Below are positions 24,839-32,837 of a stretch of 32,894 bases of DNA, in pieces. Positions within the stretch are counted from its first letter, which is position 1. Each line of letters opens with the position of its first letter. Where the stretch lies: positions 1 through 32,894 of the forward strand of contig JAKPQU010000146.1 of NCBI GenBank assembly GCA_029555925.1, read 5' to 3'. A program made the position numbers and the translations under genes. The notes below the pieces were generated by a model, which saw nothing but the letters and a program-made list of their open reading frames with translations, was not told the DNA's origin and made no database searches. The DNA comes from Bacillota bacterium. Lineage in GTDB: Bacteria > Eremiobacterota > SpSt-956 > JAKJGF01.

Positions 24839-25404
24839 TAATAGTAGGTATTACAGGTGCAAGCGGCGTAATTTACGGCAAAAGAATATGTGAGGAACTT
24901 GTCAGGCATGGCCATGAAGTAGCTCTTGTAGTTACGGAACATGCAAAGGGAGTTATATGCCAGGAACTGAAAATAAAATCCTATCAAAAAAACAAACTCT
25001 TTTCCGGGGAAATATCCGAAAAAATAAAAGAATTTTCCATCTCAAACATGAGTGCTTCCATCGCAAGCGGTTCTTTTAAAACATCCGGTATGGTAATCGC
25101 GCCATGTTCCATAAATTCTCTCGGCGCAATGGCAGCCGGCATATGTAACAATCTTCTTTTACGCTCCGCCCAGGTAACACTTAAAGAAAAAAGACCTCTT
25201 ATTATTGTCCCCAGGGAATCACCTCTGGGACTGATTCAAATAAGAAACCTTCTTGCCCTCTCAGAATCAGGAGCCACCATAGTTCCTCCTTCTCCTGCCT
25301 TTTACAACGACCCGAAGACTGTTGACGATATTATCAATTTTACTGTATCAAGGGTTTTAAATTTACTCGGTATTGAAAATAATCTAATGAAACCATGGGG
25401 TTAA
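24835..25404 (+). CDS. ubiX: Flavin prenyltransferase UbiX
   Basis: A 189-residue enzyme that prenylates FMN to make the prenyl-FMN cofactor of UbiD-type decarboxylases. GITGASGVIYGKRI is the N-terminal flavin-binding loop. ASIASGSFKTSGMVIAPCSINSLGAMAAG and PLIIVPRESPLGLIQIRNLLALSESGATIVPPSPAFYNDP are hallmark blocks. The start is the ATG at 24835, overlapping the mqnP stop as ATGA. The longer frame from 24787 does not match the family. Within the futalosine nomenclature this is mqnM. Its stop overlaps that of the opposite-strand kinase by about 3 bases, so no terminator fits between them. Confidence 0.95.
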   Translation: MIIVGITGASGVIYGKRICEELVRHGHEVALVVTEHAKGVICQELKIKSYQKNKLFSGEISEKIKEFSISNMSASIASGSFKTSGMVIAPCSINSLGAMAAGICNNLLLRSAQVTLKEKRPLIIVPRESPLGLIQIRNLLALSESGATIVPPSPAFYNDPKTVDDIINFTVSRVLNLLGIENNLMKPWG

Positions 25405-26927
25405 AGAGATTCCACGATAAAATCGCCCATCTTCAGGCCAGTAATCTTAACCCTGACTCCCTCTTTTATAAACTGTCCGTCACAGGAACATGCGGAAAAA
25501 CTTTCTTCCTCTCCGTCTATTAAAATTTTCCCTGCAGGTCTCATAGGAGAAGTAACTGTTGCAAAATGTCCTATAAAAGATTCTTTACTCTTTTTCTCAA
25601 TAAGAGGATTTTCTTTATTTTCTCTTTTCTTAATACGTAACACATTCATAAATATAACAGAAAAAAGAATCATAAAGGGGACAGCAAGTGCCAGCAAAAG
25701 CATGGCAGACAGACGGCCGGCTTCGTAACCAGGTAAAGGTATGGTGAGGGCATAAAAATTTCTGGCATTTAATATTACAAAAGGTATTGTTACAAGTATA
25801 AGAGCTTCCCAGTTAATGCCGGGAATAGATTTCATTTTTCTTATGACCATATAAAAAAGACCGGTAAAGAAAAACAGACCCAGTAAAGGCAAAAATACCG
25901 GCACGGAAGAAAGAACTGACGGGGAAACAATATCCAGAATCCACATGAAGATACTGCTTATACCGGCAGGTATAATACTCAGTAATTTCGCTCCGAAAAG
26001 ATAAAAGAAAGAGGTTAAAATACCGGAAGGTAATAACATAAAAGCAAAGGTAAAAATAGTTCCCGTAACGGTATTTACAGATTTATTATCTTCCGGAGAA
26101 ACAATAGCCTGTTTTTCTACATGTACAGGAAGTTTCTTTCGCCATACACCTTCAAAAGCTTTTCTGAAATCCGACATAGTACCGAATCTTTTTTCAGGCT
26201 CAGGAGAAAGACATTTTAATATAAGGCATCTCAAATCCGGCGTCAATTTGCCATTGTTTTCTATTTCTTTTCTTCCCTCAGGTAAATCAGGAACTTTACC
26301 TGTAAGCATATAATAGAGATTTGCTCCGAGACTGTATATATCGGAACGTTCATCGGTCTGCCCTCTACCGTACTGTTCAGGGGGACAGAAACCGGGAGTT
26401 CCCACAATTACAGTATCATATTGTTTGCTGTCTTTAAATATTCTGGCTATGCCGAAATCAATCAGTTTTATTTTAAAATCAGGTAGTATCATTATATTGG
26501 AAGGCTTCAAATCTCTAAAGATTATATGCTGCCCGTGAAGATATTCCAGAATATCACAGAGTTGATACATGATTTTTTCCACTGTCTCCATGTCTGCAGA
26601 ATTATTTTCTATATAGTCCTTTACAGTCCGGCCCTTAATATAGTCCATTACAAGATAATAGCGATCTTTTTCCAGAAAATAATCTATAACTTTTGGTAGA
26701 TTTGTATGATCCAGAGTATTTAACATATGGGCTTCCTGTTTAAATAATTCCATGAACAGCTTTTTTTCTTCTTCTTCAAGAAAAGAAGGAACCATCTCTT
26801 TCACTGCGCAATCATTTGATAGACGGACGTCATAAGCAAGGTAAACAGTTCCCATGGCACCTTTACCGATTATATTTTTTGTTGTATACCGTTCCTGAAG
26901 TTTAGTTCCGTCAGATAAATATTCCAT
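25401..26927 (-). CDS. Ser/Thr protein kinase with membrane segments and a C-terminal NfeD-like domain
   Basis: A 508-residue membrane kinase. Residues about 10-262 are a PknB-type kinase: glycine loop GKGAMGTVYLA, Lys43 in CAVKEM, catalytic Asp139 in FRDLKPSN (Phe replaces the usual His, as seen in many bacterial kinases), IDFGIAR with Asp157, and CPPEQYG. Residues about 288-430 hold five hydrophobic segments (near 289-311, 315-334, 343-362, 374-392, 407-430). Residues 451-508 match the NfeD C-terminal OB-fold: a GHFATVTSPMRPAGKILIDGE stretch, then GQFIKEGVRVKI. NfeD proteins normally act with stomatin/SPFH membrane partners, so this may couple a membrane microdomain to phosphorylation. That is inference. 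The start is supported by gaggtga. It stands alone, convergent with ubiX. Confidence 0.9.
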   Translation of the reverse strand: MEYLSDGTKLQERYTTKNIIGKGAMGTVYLAYDVRLSNDCAVKEMVPSFLEEEEKKLFMELFKQEAHMLNTLDHTNLPKVIDYFLEKDRYYLVMDYIKGRTVKDYIENNSADMETVEKIMYQLCDILEYLHGQHIIFRDLKPSNIMILPDFKIKLIDFGIARIFKDSKQYDTVIVGTPGFCPPEQYGRGQTDERSDIYSLGANLYYMLTGKVPDLPEGRKEIENNGKLTPDLRCLILKCLSPEPEKRFGTMSDFRKAFEGVWRKKLPVHVEKQAIVSPEDNKSVNTVTGTIFTFAFMLLPSGILTSFFYLFGAKLLSIIPAGISSIFMWILDIVSPSVLSSVPVFLPLLGLFFFTGLFYMVIRKMKSIPGINWEALILVTIPFVILNARNFYALTIPLPGYEAGRLSAMLLLALAVPFMILFSVIFMNVLRIKKRENKENPLIEKKSKESFIGHFATVTSPMRPAGKILIDGEEESFSACSCDGQFIKEGVRVKITGLKMGDFIVESL

Positions 26928-27142
26928 AAGTCACCTCGAAAAAATGGTTATAATCAATCTACTGTTCATCAATCTCCGCTCCTGTGATTTGTATAAAAAA
27001 ATTCTATAACTGCAAAAAGATTTCCTACTTTATAATTCTTGATATAATAAAAAATAAAAAATCCTGCAGGATTTTGTTAACATTATGTTAAAACATATTC
27101 GGATTATTATAGTTTATTTCATAGCTTAATGGAATTTATAAT

Positions 27143-27245
27143 TAGGAATGGCAGTTAAATAAATGTCTCAAATATATTAATCGTGACGCGTAACGCGTAA
27201 CGCGTGACGCGAGGAAAGAGACAATTAATAAATTTTCATTCCTTA
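27143..27245. repeat. Imperfect inverted repeat flanking a heptad array
   Basis: The left arm, 27143-27169, and right arm, 27218-27245, are complementary at about 20 of 26 positions, sharing GAGACA and CATTCCT blocks. Between them lie four tandem GTGACGC/GTAACGC units at 27182-27211. The right arm touches the next palindromic element. The arrangement looks like a small non-coding mobile or decayed element carrying the heptads. Confidence 0.55.
27182..27211. repeat. Heptad array, GTGACGC type
   Basis: Four in-phase units: gtgacgc, gtaacgc, gtaacgc, gtgacgc, with a leading c and trailing g. All are in the same orientation, unlike the palindromic arrays at 22325 and 22517. Confidence 0.8.
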
Positions 27246-27457
27246 GTACCGCTACAGGTAAAAGGGTATCCATAAAAAGCTTCTGCCTGGCAGGCTCTGG
27301 AGAAGAAAAATTCGTTTTTTCTATAGTATTAGAAATTAAATAAGGGCTAATTTATTGTCTGTAAAAAAAATTAAATAAGGCAAATTATTTTTCTTCGTAA
27401 GAGCCTGTCAGGCAGAAGCTGATAAATGGTTACGAATTTACCTGTTACGGTACTTAG
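27243..27457. repeat. 215-bp palindromic MITE-like element
   Basis: The left arm (27243-27298) and right arm (27400-27457) are inverted repeats of about 56-58 bp. Each runs from an outer TAAGTACCG to an inner GCTTCTGCCTGNCAGGCTCT, where GCCTGNCAGGC is itself palindromic. The 101-bp core is AT-rich and contains a direct repeat of aaattaaataagg, with no coding capacity. An arm copy is found at the right end of the window (32838-32894), so the element is dispersed. Long terminal inverted repeats, a short non-coding core and several copies fit a MITE. No target-site duplication is certain, and no transposase is in the window. Confidence 0.75.
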
Positions 27458-27549
27458 TTTCATAACTATCCATAAATAATGACCTCGTAATGCGTAAAGC
27501 GTGATGAGCAGGGATTAAACCCTTCATGGGTCACGCGTTACGCGTCACG
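27455..27549 (-). repeat. Composite dispersed repeat, copy 2 (inverted)
   Basis: The reverse complement matches positions 7-108 closely: heptads, gggtttaatccctgc, more heptads, then the gaggtcattattt...gaaacta tail. It is exactly 7 bases shorter (95 versus 102), because one cattacg unit is missing. A few substitutions lie near the gggtttaat turn. It abuts the right arm of the palindromic element at the end of its tail. Confidence 0.85.
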
Positions 27550-27583
27550 AGAGCAGTTATGTATTATTTATACTCACCTCAAT

Positions 27584-27611
27584 AATTATAGATTGTTATG
27601 AAACTAGCTAT
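27584..27611 (+). repeat. Third copy of the composite repeat's tail
   Basis: This 28-base stretch, ending gttatgaaactagctat, matches positions 87-114 at about 24 of 28 bases. It lies about 35 bases before the glutamine synthetase start. It extends past the point where copy 2 meets the palindromic element, as copy 1 does. Confidence 0.6.
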
Positions 27612-27645
27612 ATTCTATATTGAAAAATTAAAGGAGACAGAAACT

Positions 27646-28980
27646 ATGGACAAAGCATTTATAACATCTCTGAAATCAGCCGGCATAAAATTTATCCGCA
27701 TACTCTGGTGTGATAATGCCAACATAATCAGGGGGAAGGCAATACATATAGATACACTGGAAGATAACCTGGTTCATGGAGTCGGCATTTCTGCCGCACA
27801 GCAGGCAATTCCTGTCATGTATGATGCAGTGGTTCCCGGTGCAGGTCTTGGGCCTGTAGGTGAAGTAAGGCTTGTACCTGACTGGTCGAGTTTCAACACT
27901 ATCCCCTATGCTCCTGCCCATGCCAGAGTAATGAGTGATATTAAACAAAAAGATAAAAACTGGCCCTATTGTCCCCGTCTCTTTCTCAAAAAAATGATCT
28001 CGGAAGCAGGGAAAGAAGGCATAGAGATTAAAACAGCTTTTGAAAATGAATTTTATCTCTTAAAAACAGGGACTGATGAAATCATACCTGCAGATTACAC
28101 AGTTTTTGGTTCCACCCTGTCAATGGATATAAATCAGCATGTTATAAATGAAATAGCAGAAAATCTCATAGCCCAGGGTATGATTGTAGAACAGTACTAT
28201 CCGGAATCAGGGCCGGGCCAGCAGGAAATATCAATATGCTATACAGACCCGTTAAAAGCAGCAGACAACCAGATTGCTTTTCGGGAAACAGTAAGAGCAG
28301 TTGCATCACATCACGGATTAAAAGCCTCTTTTCTGCCAAAAATCTTCCTGGATAAAGCAGGCAGCGGATGTCACATACATCTGAGCCTCTGGAAAAATCA
28401 AAAAAATCTTGTTCCTAAATCAAGAGAGCTTTACGGATTATCAAAAACAGCAAAATTTTTTATTGCAGGACTGCTACATCATATGCCTGCCCTTATGGCA
28501 ATAACGACACCTTCCACAAATTCCTACAGAAGGATAAAACCCCATTACTGGAGCGGAGCTTTCCGATGCTGGGGTATAGATAACCGTGAAGCTGCCATAA
28601 GAGTTATAACAGATCCAGAAACAAATTCGTATAGACAATTTGAATTTAAGCCATCTGATGCAACGGCAAATCCATATCTCGCCATGGGAGCAATTATTGC
28701 AGCAGGACTTGACGGGATAAAACAGAAAATGGATATTCCTGCACCGGTAAATATAGATCCGGGCAATCTGTCTGAAGAAGAAAGAAAATCTGCCGGTATA
28801 GATAAACTGCCTGCAAATCTTGGTTCTGCCCTGGAATATCTTACAGCTAACAGAACCCTTCTGGATGCCCTCGGAGCAGAACTTTCAGGTGCCTACCTCG
28901 CAGTAAGAAGAAGTGAATGGGAAAACATGTCAGGATATGAACTGGCAGATGAAGTAGAATTATTAATGGAAAAATATTAA
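27646..28980 (+). CDS. Glutamine synthetase family protein
   Basis: A 444-residue enzyme of the GlnA superfamily, which joins ammonia or an amine to the gamma-carboxyl of glutamate using ATP. Visible motifs are RILWCDNANIIRGKA near the N-terminus, the glutamate cluster FENEFYLL, GPGQQEI, the nucleotide-binding GSGCHIHLSLW, STNSYRRIKPHYWSG, NREAAIRVI and the C-terminal NPYLAMGAIIAAGLDGI. It is shorter than classic GSI, and I do not see the usual adenylylation-site sequence. A gamma-glutamyl-amine ligase is therefore as likely as a housekeeping glutamine synthetase. The ATG at 27646 follows aaggag with good spacing. The frame opening at 27598 starts inside a repeat and lacks a ribosome binding site. 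It is monocistronic, followed by a hairpin. Confidence 0.88.
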   Translation: MDKAFITSLKSAGIKFIRILWCDNANIIRGKAIHIDTLEDNLVHGVGISAAQQAIPVMYDAVVPGAGLGPVGEVRLVPDWSSFNTIPYAPAHARVMSDIKQKDKNWPYCPRLFLKKMISEAGKEGIEIKTAFENEFYLLKTGTDEIIPADYTVFGSTLSMDINQHVINEIAENLIAQGMIVEQYYPESGPGQQEISICYTDPLKAADNQIAFRETVRAVASHHGLKASFLPKIFLDKAGSGCHIHLSLWKNQKNLVPKSRELYGLSKTAKFFIAGLLHHMPALMAITTPSTNSYRRIKPHYWSGAFRCWGIDNREAAIRVITDPETNSYRQFEFKPSDATANPYLAMGAIIAAGLDGIKQKMDIPAPVNIDPGNLSEEERKSAGIDKLPANLGSALEYLTANRTLLDALGAELSGAYLAVRRSEWENMSGYELADEVELLMEKY

Positions 28981-28987
28981 TTATTTC

Positions 28988-29029
28988 GGCCTGGCTCAAA
29001 AGAAAATCAGGACAAATATGAGCCAGGCC
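28988..29029 (+). terminator. Hairpin 3' of the glutamine synthetase gene
   Basis: ggcctggctca pairs perfectly with tgagccaggcc (11 bp) across a 20-base loop, starting 8 bases after the stop codon. The long loop and weak T-run make it less typical than the terminators at 17025 and 19416. Confidence 0.6.
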
Positions 29030-29274
29030 ATTATAATGAATAAAATTCCACAAAGAAAATAAAAATATAGTATATAATTTCAAAAAAAAGTGTTTTTTTA
29101 TAAATATTATGTCTAAAATATATAAATACATGGTAAAATCTAATAGAGATTTTTTGTAATTTAACGGTACAGGAATTGTCATTTTTAATGGCGTAAAATA
29201 AAGCTTTAGATAAAAAATATGTAGAGGCAGTTTATCTAAATAATTTATCATATTTTTTCAATTAGAGGTAATTT

Positions 29275-30390
29275 ATGAATAATTGTATAGAAAATAATAA
29301 TCTTATAGAATATCTTTCAGATCCATTGATTAAAGATATTGCCAGAAAAGTCCTCTCGGAAGAAAGGATTACAAAAGAAGAGGGGATTTTCCTTTTTCAA
29401 TATGAACATATATTTGAAACAGGTCTTCTTGCAGATTTTGTAAGAAGAAAAAAAGTCGGGGATATGGCTTTTTACGGAAACAATCTGAATATAAATCATA
29501 CGAATATCTGTGAAATGAAATGTCCCATATGTGCTTTTTCAAAAGATGAAGGAGAGCAAGGAGCCTATATTATGTCCCTCAATGAAATTTTTGAAAAAGT
29601 TGAGAAATACAGAGACTCGGATATAGAAGAAATACATATAGTCGGAGGGGTGAATAAACACATAACTCTCACATATCTCGAAGAAATATTTTCAGGAATA
29701 AAGAAAATAAATGAAAAATTTCACATACAGGCCCTTACATGCGTAGAATATGACTATATATCCAGAAAAGAAGGAATTTCTTTAGACCATGTATTCAAGA
29801 GGCTGAAAAAAGCAGGACTCGGTTCCATCCCGGGCGGAGGAGCTGAAATATTCAACAGTGAAATAAGAAAAATTATAGCTCCGAACAAGATTTCAGGTGA
29901 CAGGTGGCTGGAAGTATCAGAACAGGCACACAGGGAAGGTATAAGCACAAATGCCACTATGTTATACGGCCATATTGAATCATATGAAGACAGAATAGAC
30001 CATATGATAAAATTAAGGGAACTTCAGGATGTAACGGGAGGATTTATGGCTTTTGTTCCTCTCACATTTCATCCTTATAATACAGAACTGAAACAGAGAG
30101 TAAAAGAAAAAACAGATATTTATGACATACTGAAAGTAATTGCCGTTTCCCGCCTTATGCTGGATAATTTTGACCATATAAAAGCACTCTGGATGTATAC
30201 AGGGCAGGAATTTATAGAGATGGCTCTTCATATGGGAGCCGATGATCTGGGAAGTACATCAATAGAAGAACAGATTGTTAAATCTGCCGGCGGAGAAACT
30301 AAAGATATTATGAAAAACGAAGATTTTGAACATATCATTATAAAAAGCGGTTTTGTACCAAGAAGAGTGGTAAGTAATTATGGAATATAA
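29275..30390 (+). CDS. mqnE: Aminofutalosine synthase MqnE
   Basis: A 371-residue radical SAM enzyme. MqnE joins 3-[(1-carboxyvinyl)oxy]benzoate to the adenosyl radical to give aminofutalosine, an early step of the futalosine menaquinone pathway. The 4Fe-4S motif is CEMKCPIC (CxxxCxxC), preceded by NINHTNI. The MqnE-type blocks follow: IHIVGGVNKHITLTYLEEIF, QALTCVEYDY, GLGSIPGGGAEIF, APNKISGDRWLEV, then TNATMLYGHIESYEDRIDH and LRELQDVTGGFMAFVPLTFHP. These separate it from MqnC and CofH. Length is normal. The start has agaggt with good spacing. MqnA, B, C and D are not in the window. Its last codons overlap the histidine kinase gene by 11 bases. Confidence 0.95.
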   Translation: MNNCIENNNLIEYLSDPLIKDIARKVLSEERITKEEGIFLFQYEHIFETGLLADFVRRKKVGDMAFYGNNLNINHTNICEMKCPICAFSKDEGEQGAYIMSLNEIFEKVEKYRDSDIEEIHIVGGVNKHITLTYLEEIFSGIKKINEKFHIQALTCVEYDYISRKEGISLDHVFKRLKKAGLGSIPGGGAEIFNSEIRKIIAPNKISGDRWLEVSEQAHREGISTNATMLYGHIESYEDRIDHMIKLRELQDVTGGFMAFVPLTFHPYNTELKQRVKEKTDIYDILKVIAVSRLMLDNFDHIKALWMYTGQEFIEMALHMGADDLGSTSIEEQIVKSAGGETKDIMKNEDFEHIIIKSGFVPRRVVSNYGI

Positions 30391-32833
30391 ATTATCGGAT
30401 CTTATTGAAGTTCCAAAACTTCAAAATTTAATGGAACTTTTCTATAGAGTTTTACCTGTTTCTACATCTATTATCGATAAAGACGGCAATATTATTGTTA
30501 CCACAGGATGTCAGGATATATGTAACAAATTCTATCTTGCCAATCCTCTTTCATGTAAAGAGTGCCGGGAAGCTCATAATAATATAAAACCATCTCTGCA
30601 AGCGAACAGACATATAGAATATAAATGTCAGAACGGTCTATGGAATCTGGCCTTACCCGTTATAATTATGGGAAAACATAAGGCTACCATTTCTATGGGA
30701 CAGTTTTTTTATGAAGGTGAAGAACCAGACATGGATTTCTTCTGTTCCAGAACAAAGGAATTTGGTTTGCCTCATGACGAATATATGGCAGATGTAAAAA
30801 AAATACCTCATTTTACAAGAGAAACAATAAAAAAGGCCATGGAATATCTCAGGGAATTGATAAATTTTATTATAGATAGCAGTTCAAGCCATATAAAACA
30901 GATAAAAGCAGAAAACATCCTCAAAGAAAGTAAAGATCGTTTTCATTATCTCTTAGAATCCACAGGTGACTGTATATGGCAGACAAATGAAAAAAATGAA
31001 TATACCTATGTAAGCCACAATATAAAAGATTTAATTGGCTATAGGCAGGAAGAAATACTTGGTACAACCCCATTGAATCACAGACCGACAGAAGAAGGAA
31101 AAAGAATAACAGAAATCTTTACTCCCATAGCAGAAGCAAAAAAATCTTTTAAAAATCTTGAAAATATGGTATTACATAAAGACGGTCATGAAGTTATTAT
31201 AGAAACAAGCGGAGTACCTACCTTCGATGCAGAAGGAAATTACTCGGGCTACCTGGGTATAGCCCGTAATATTACAGATAGAAAAAAAGCAGAAAAAGCA
31301 CTGATGGAAAGTGAACAGAGATACAGAGAATTGACTAATTTACTGCCTCAGACAGTGTTCGAGCTTGATCTCAAAGGGAATTTTATCTTTGTAAACCGTT
31401 ATGCCTATGAAGCTACCGGTTATTCTCCGGAAGACGTAAAGAAAGGCTTCAATGTTCTTCAGATAATTTCACCGGAGGACAGAGAAAAAGCAATGAATAA
31501 TATAAAAGAGGTGCTGACAACGGGCAGACAGAGCGGATGTGAATATACAATTCTGAGAAAAGACGGTACAACATTTCCCGTTATATCATATTCTTCTCCA
31601 ATCATAATAGAAGGCAAACCTGCAGGTCTCAGGGGCATTGTCGTAGATATTACCGAGCAGAAAAAAGCAGAAGAAGAAAGAAGGAAGCTGGAATTGCAAT
31701 TACAGCAGGCTCAAAAGCTTGAAAGTCTTGGTATACTGGCAGGAGGCATAGCCCATGATTTTAATAATATCCTCACAGGTATACTAGGATATGCAGATCT
31801 GGCCCTTATGGAAACAGCAAAAGATTCTCCTGCCAAAGACTATATTCAGCAGCTTGTAATATCATCCCGTCGTGCTGCCGATCTTACGAAACAAATGCTT
31901 GCCTATTCAGGTATGGGAAAATTTCTTATCAGACCGATCAATCTCTCTGAAGCCATAAAAAATATGACCAAGCTGCTGGAAGTTTCTGTGTCAAAAAAAT
32001 GTTTATTAACGTATAATCTGCCTGAAGACCTTCCCATTATAGAAGGAGATATTGCACAGATACAGCAGATAATTATGAATCTGATTATAAATGCTTCAGA
32101 AGCTATAGGAGATAATAACGGTGAGATTAAAATAGAGACAGGCATAATAAACTACGACAGGATATGTGTTTCAGGTATTATGGCAGAAAATTTACAGAAA
32201 AAGGACTATGTATATCTGGAAATAAAAGATACGGGCAGTGGAATGACAGAAGAGCTTCAGAATAAAATCTTTGATCCTTTCTTTACGACAAAATTTACAG
32301 GACGGGGGCTGGGACTTGCTGCAGTACTCGGTATAGTAAGAGGCCATCATGGAACTATAACAGTATCGAGCAAAGTCGGTTCCGGTTCTGTTTTTACAGT
32401 GTTTTTCCCTGTTTCTGAAAAATTTGAGATTACCGGCACAGGCAGAGATAGAAATAATAACCATATAAATGACACTGTTATGGTTATAGATGATGAACAG
32501 ACAGTATTAGCAGTGGCGGAAGCGATGTTAAAAAAACTTGATTTTAAAGTTTTAACGGAAAATGATAGCAGAAAAACCCTTGACCTCTTTAAGAATAATA
32601 AAGAGAAGATTTCTCTTGTTATTCTGGATATGACTATGCCATATATGGACGGTTCTGAAATATTTAAACAATTAAAAAAAATTAAACCAGATGTAAAGGT
32701 TATACTTACAAGTGGATATAATGAGCAGGCTGCTATAAACCATTTTACGGAAAAAGACCTGGCAGGTTTTATTCAAAAACCTTACACGTTAGAAGAACTA
32801 AAAAAAATCATAGAAAAGGTTACTCCAGCTTAG
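30380..32833 (+). CDS. Hybrid sensor histidine kinase with PocR and two PAS domains
   Basis: An 817-residue soluble hybrid kinase with no membrane segments. Residues about 5-170 are a PocR-type ligand-binding domain with a Cys-rich core (Cys44, Cys48, Cys59, Cys62, Cys83) and WNLALPVIIMGKHKATISMGQFF. Two PAS domains follow (about 185-305 and 312-430; RNITDRKKAEK and DITEQKKAEE are the typical PAC ends). The dimerisation domain has His459 in GGIAHDFNNIL. The ATPase has Asn567 and Asn571, DTGSGM (617-622) and GRGLGLAAVLGI. A receiver domain (about 698-815) carries Asp750 in VILDMTMP and Lys800. It overlaps mqnE by 11 bases, so the two are coupled and it may answer a redox or metabolic cue linked to quinone status. 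That link is inference. The signal is unknown, and no separate response regulator is visible. Confidence 0.94.
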   Translation: MEYKLSDLIEVPKLQNLMELFYRVLPVSTSIIDKDGNIIVTTGCQDICNKFYLANPLSCKECREAHNNIKPSLQANRHIEYKCQNGLWNLALPVIIMGKHKATISMGQFFYEGEEPDMDFFCSRTKEFGLPHDEYMADVKKIPHFTRETIKKAMEYLRELINFIIDSSSSHIKQIKAENILKESKDRFHYLLESTGDCIWQTNEKNEYTYVSHNIKDLIGYRQEEILGTTPLNHRPTEEGKRITEIFTPIAEAKKSFKNLENMVLHKDGHEVIIETSGVPTFDAEGNYSGYLGIARNITDRKKAEKALMESEQRYRELTNLLPQTVFELDLKGNFIFVNRYAYEATGYSPEDVKKGFNVLQIISPEDREKAMNNIKEVLTTGRQSGCEYTILRKDGTTFPVISYSSPIIIEGKPAGLRGIVVDITEQKKAEEERRKLELQLQQAQKLESLGILAGGIAHDFNNILTGILGYADLALMETAKDSPAKDYIQQLVISSRRAADLTKQMLAYSGMGKFLIRPINLSEAIKNMTKLLEVSVSKKCLLTYNLPEDLPIIEGDIAQIQQIIMNLIINASEAIGDNNGEIKIETGIINYDRICVSGIMAENLQKKDYVYLEIKDTGSGMTEELQNKIFDPFFTTKFTGRGLGLAAVLGIVRGHHGTITVSSKVGSGSVFTVFFPVSEKFEITGTGRDRNNNHINDTVMVIDDEQTVLAVAEAMLKKLDFKVLTENDSRKTLDLFKNNKEKISLVILDMTMPYMDGSEIFKQLKKIKPDVKVILTSGYNEQAAINHFTEKDLAGFIQKPYTLEELKKIIEKVTPA

Positions 32834-32837
32834 GCTC

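Larger units (their letters stand above)
26928..27645. other. 718-bp repeat-rich intergenic region
   Basis: No protein gene is supported here. Positions 26928-27142 are AT-rich and contain a small palindrome (aaaatcctgcaggatttt, 27058-27075). From 27143 on the gap is a stack of repeat elements. In order these are an imperfect inverted repeat around a heptad array, a 215-bp palindromic element, an inverted composite repeat copy, and a copy of the composite's tail just before the glutamine synthetase gene. Confidence 0.8.

Noticed and set aside
27058..27075. Palindrome aaaatcctgcaggatttt as a terminator
   Set aside because: It has no loop, is short, and lies about 130 bases before the kinase gene's start rather than after a gene. 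A chance AT-rich palindrome is more likely.
27598..27645. Sixteen-codon N-terminal extension of the glutamine synthetase
   Set aside because: It begins in the dispersed repeat tail with no ribosome binding site. aaggag precedes the internal ATG at 27646.
28981..29274. Small RNA or riboswitch before mqnE
   Set aside because: Apart from the hairpin at 28988-29029, the 294-bp gap is AT-rich, and I could not recognise any known riboswitch core.
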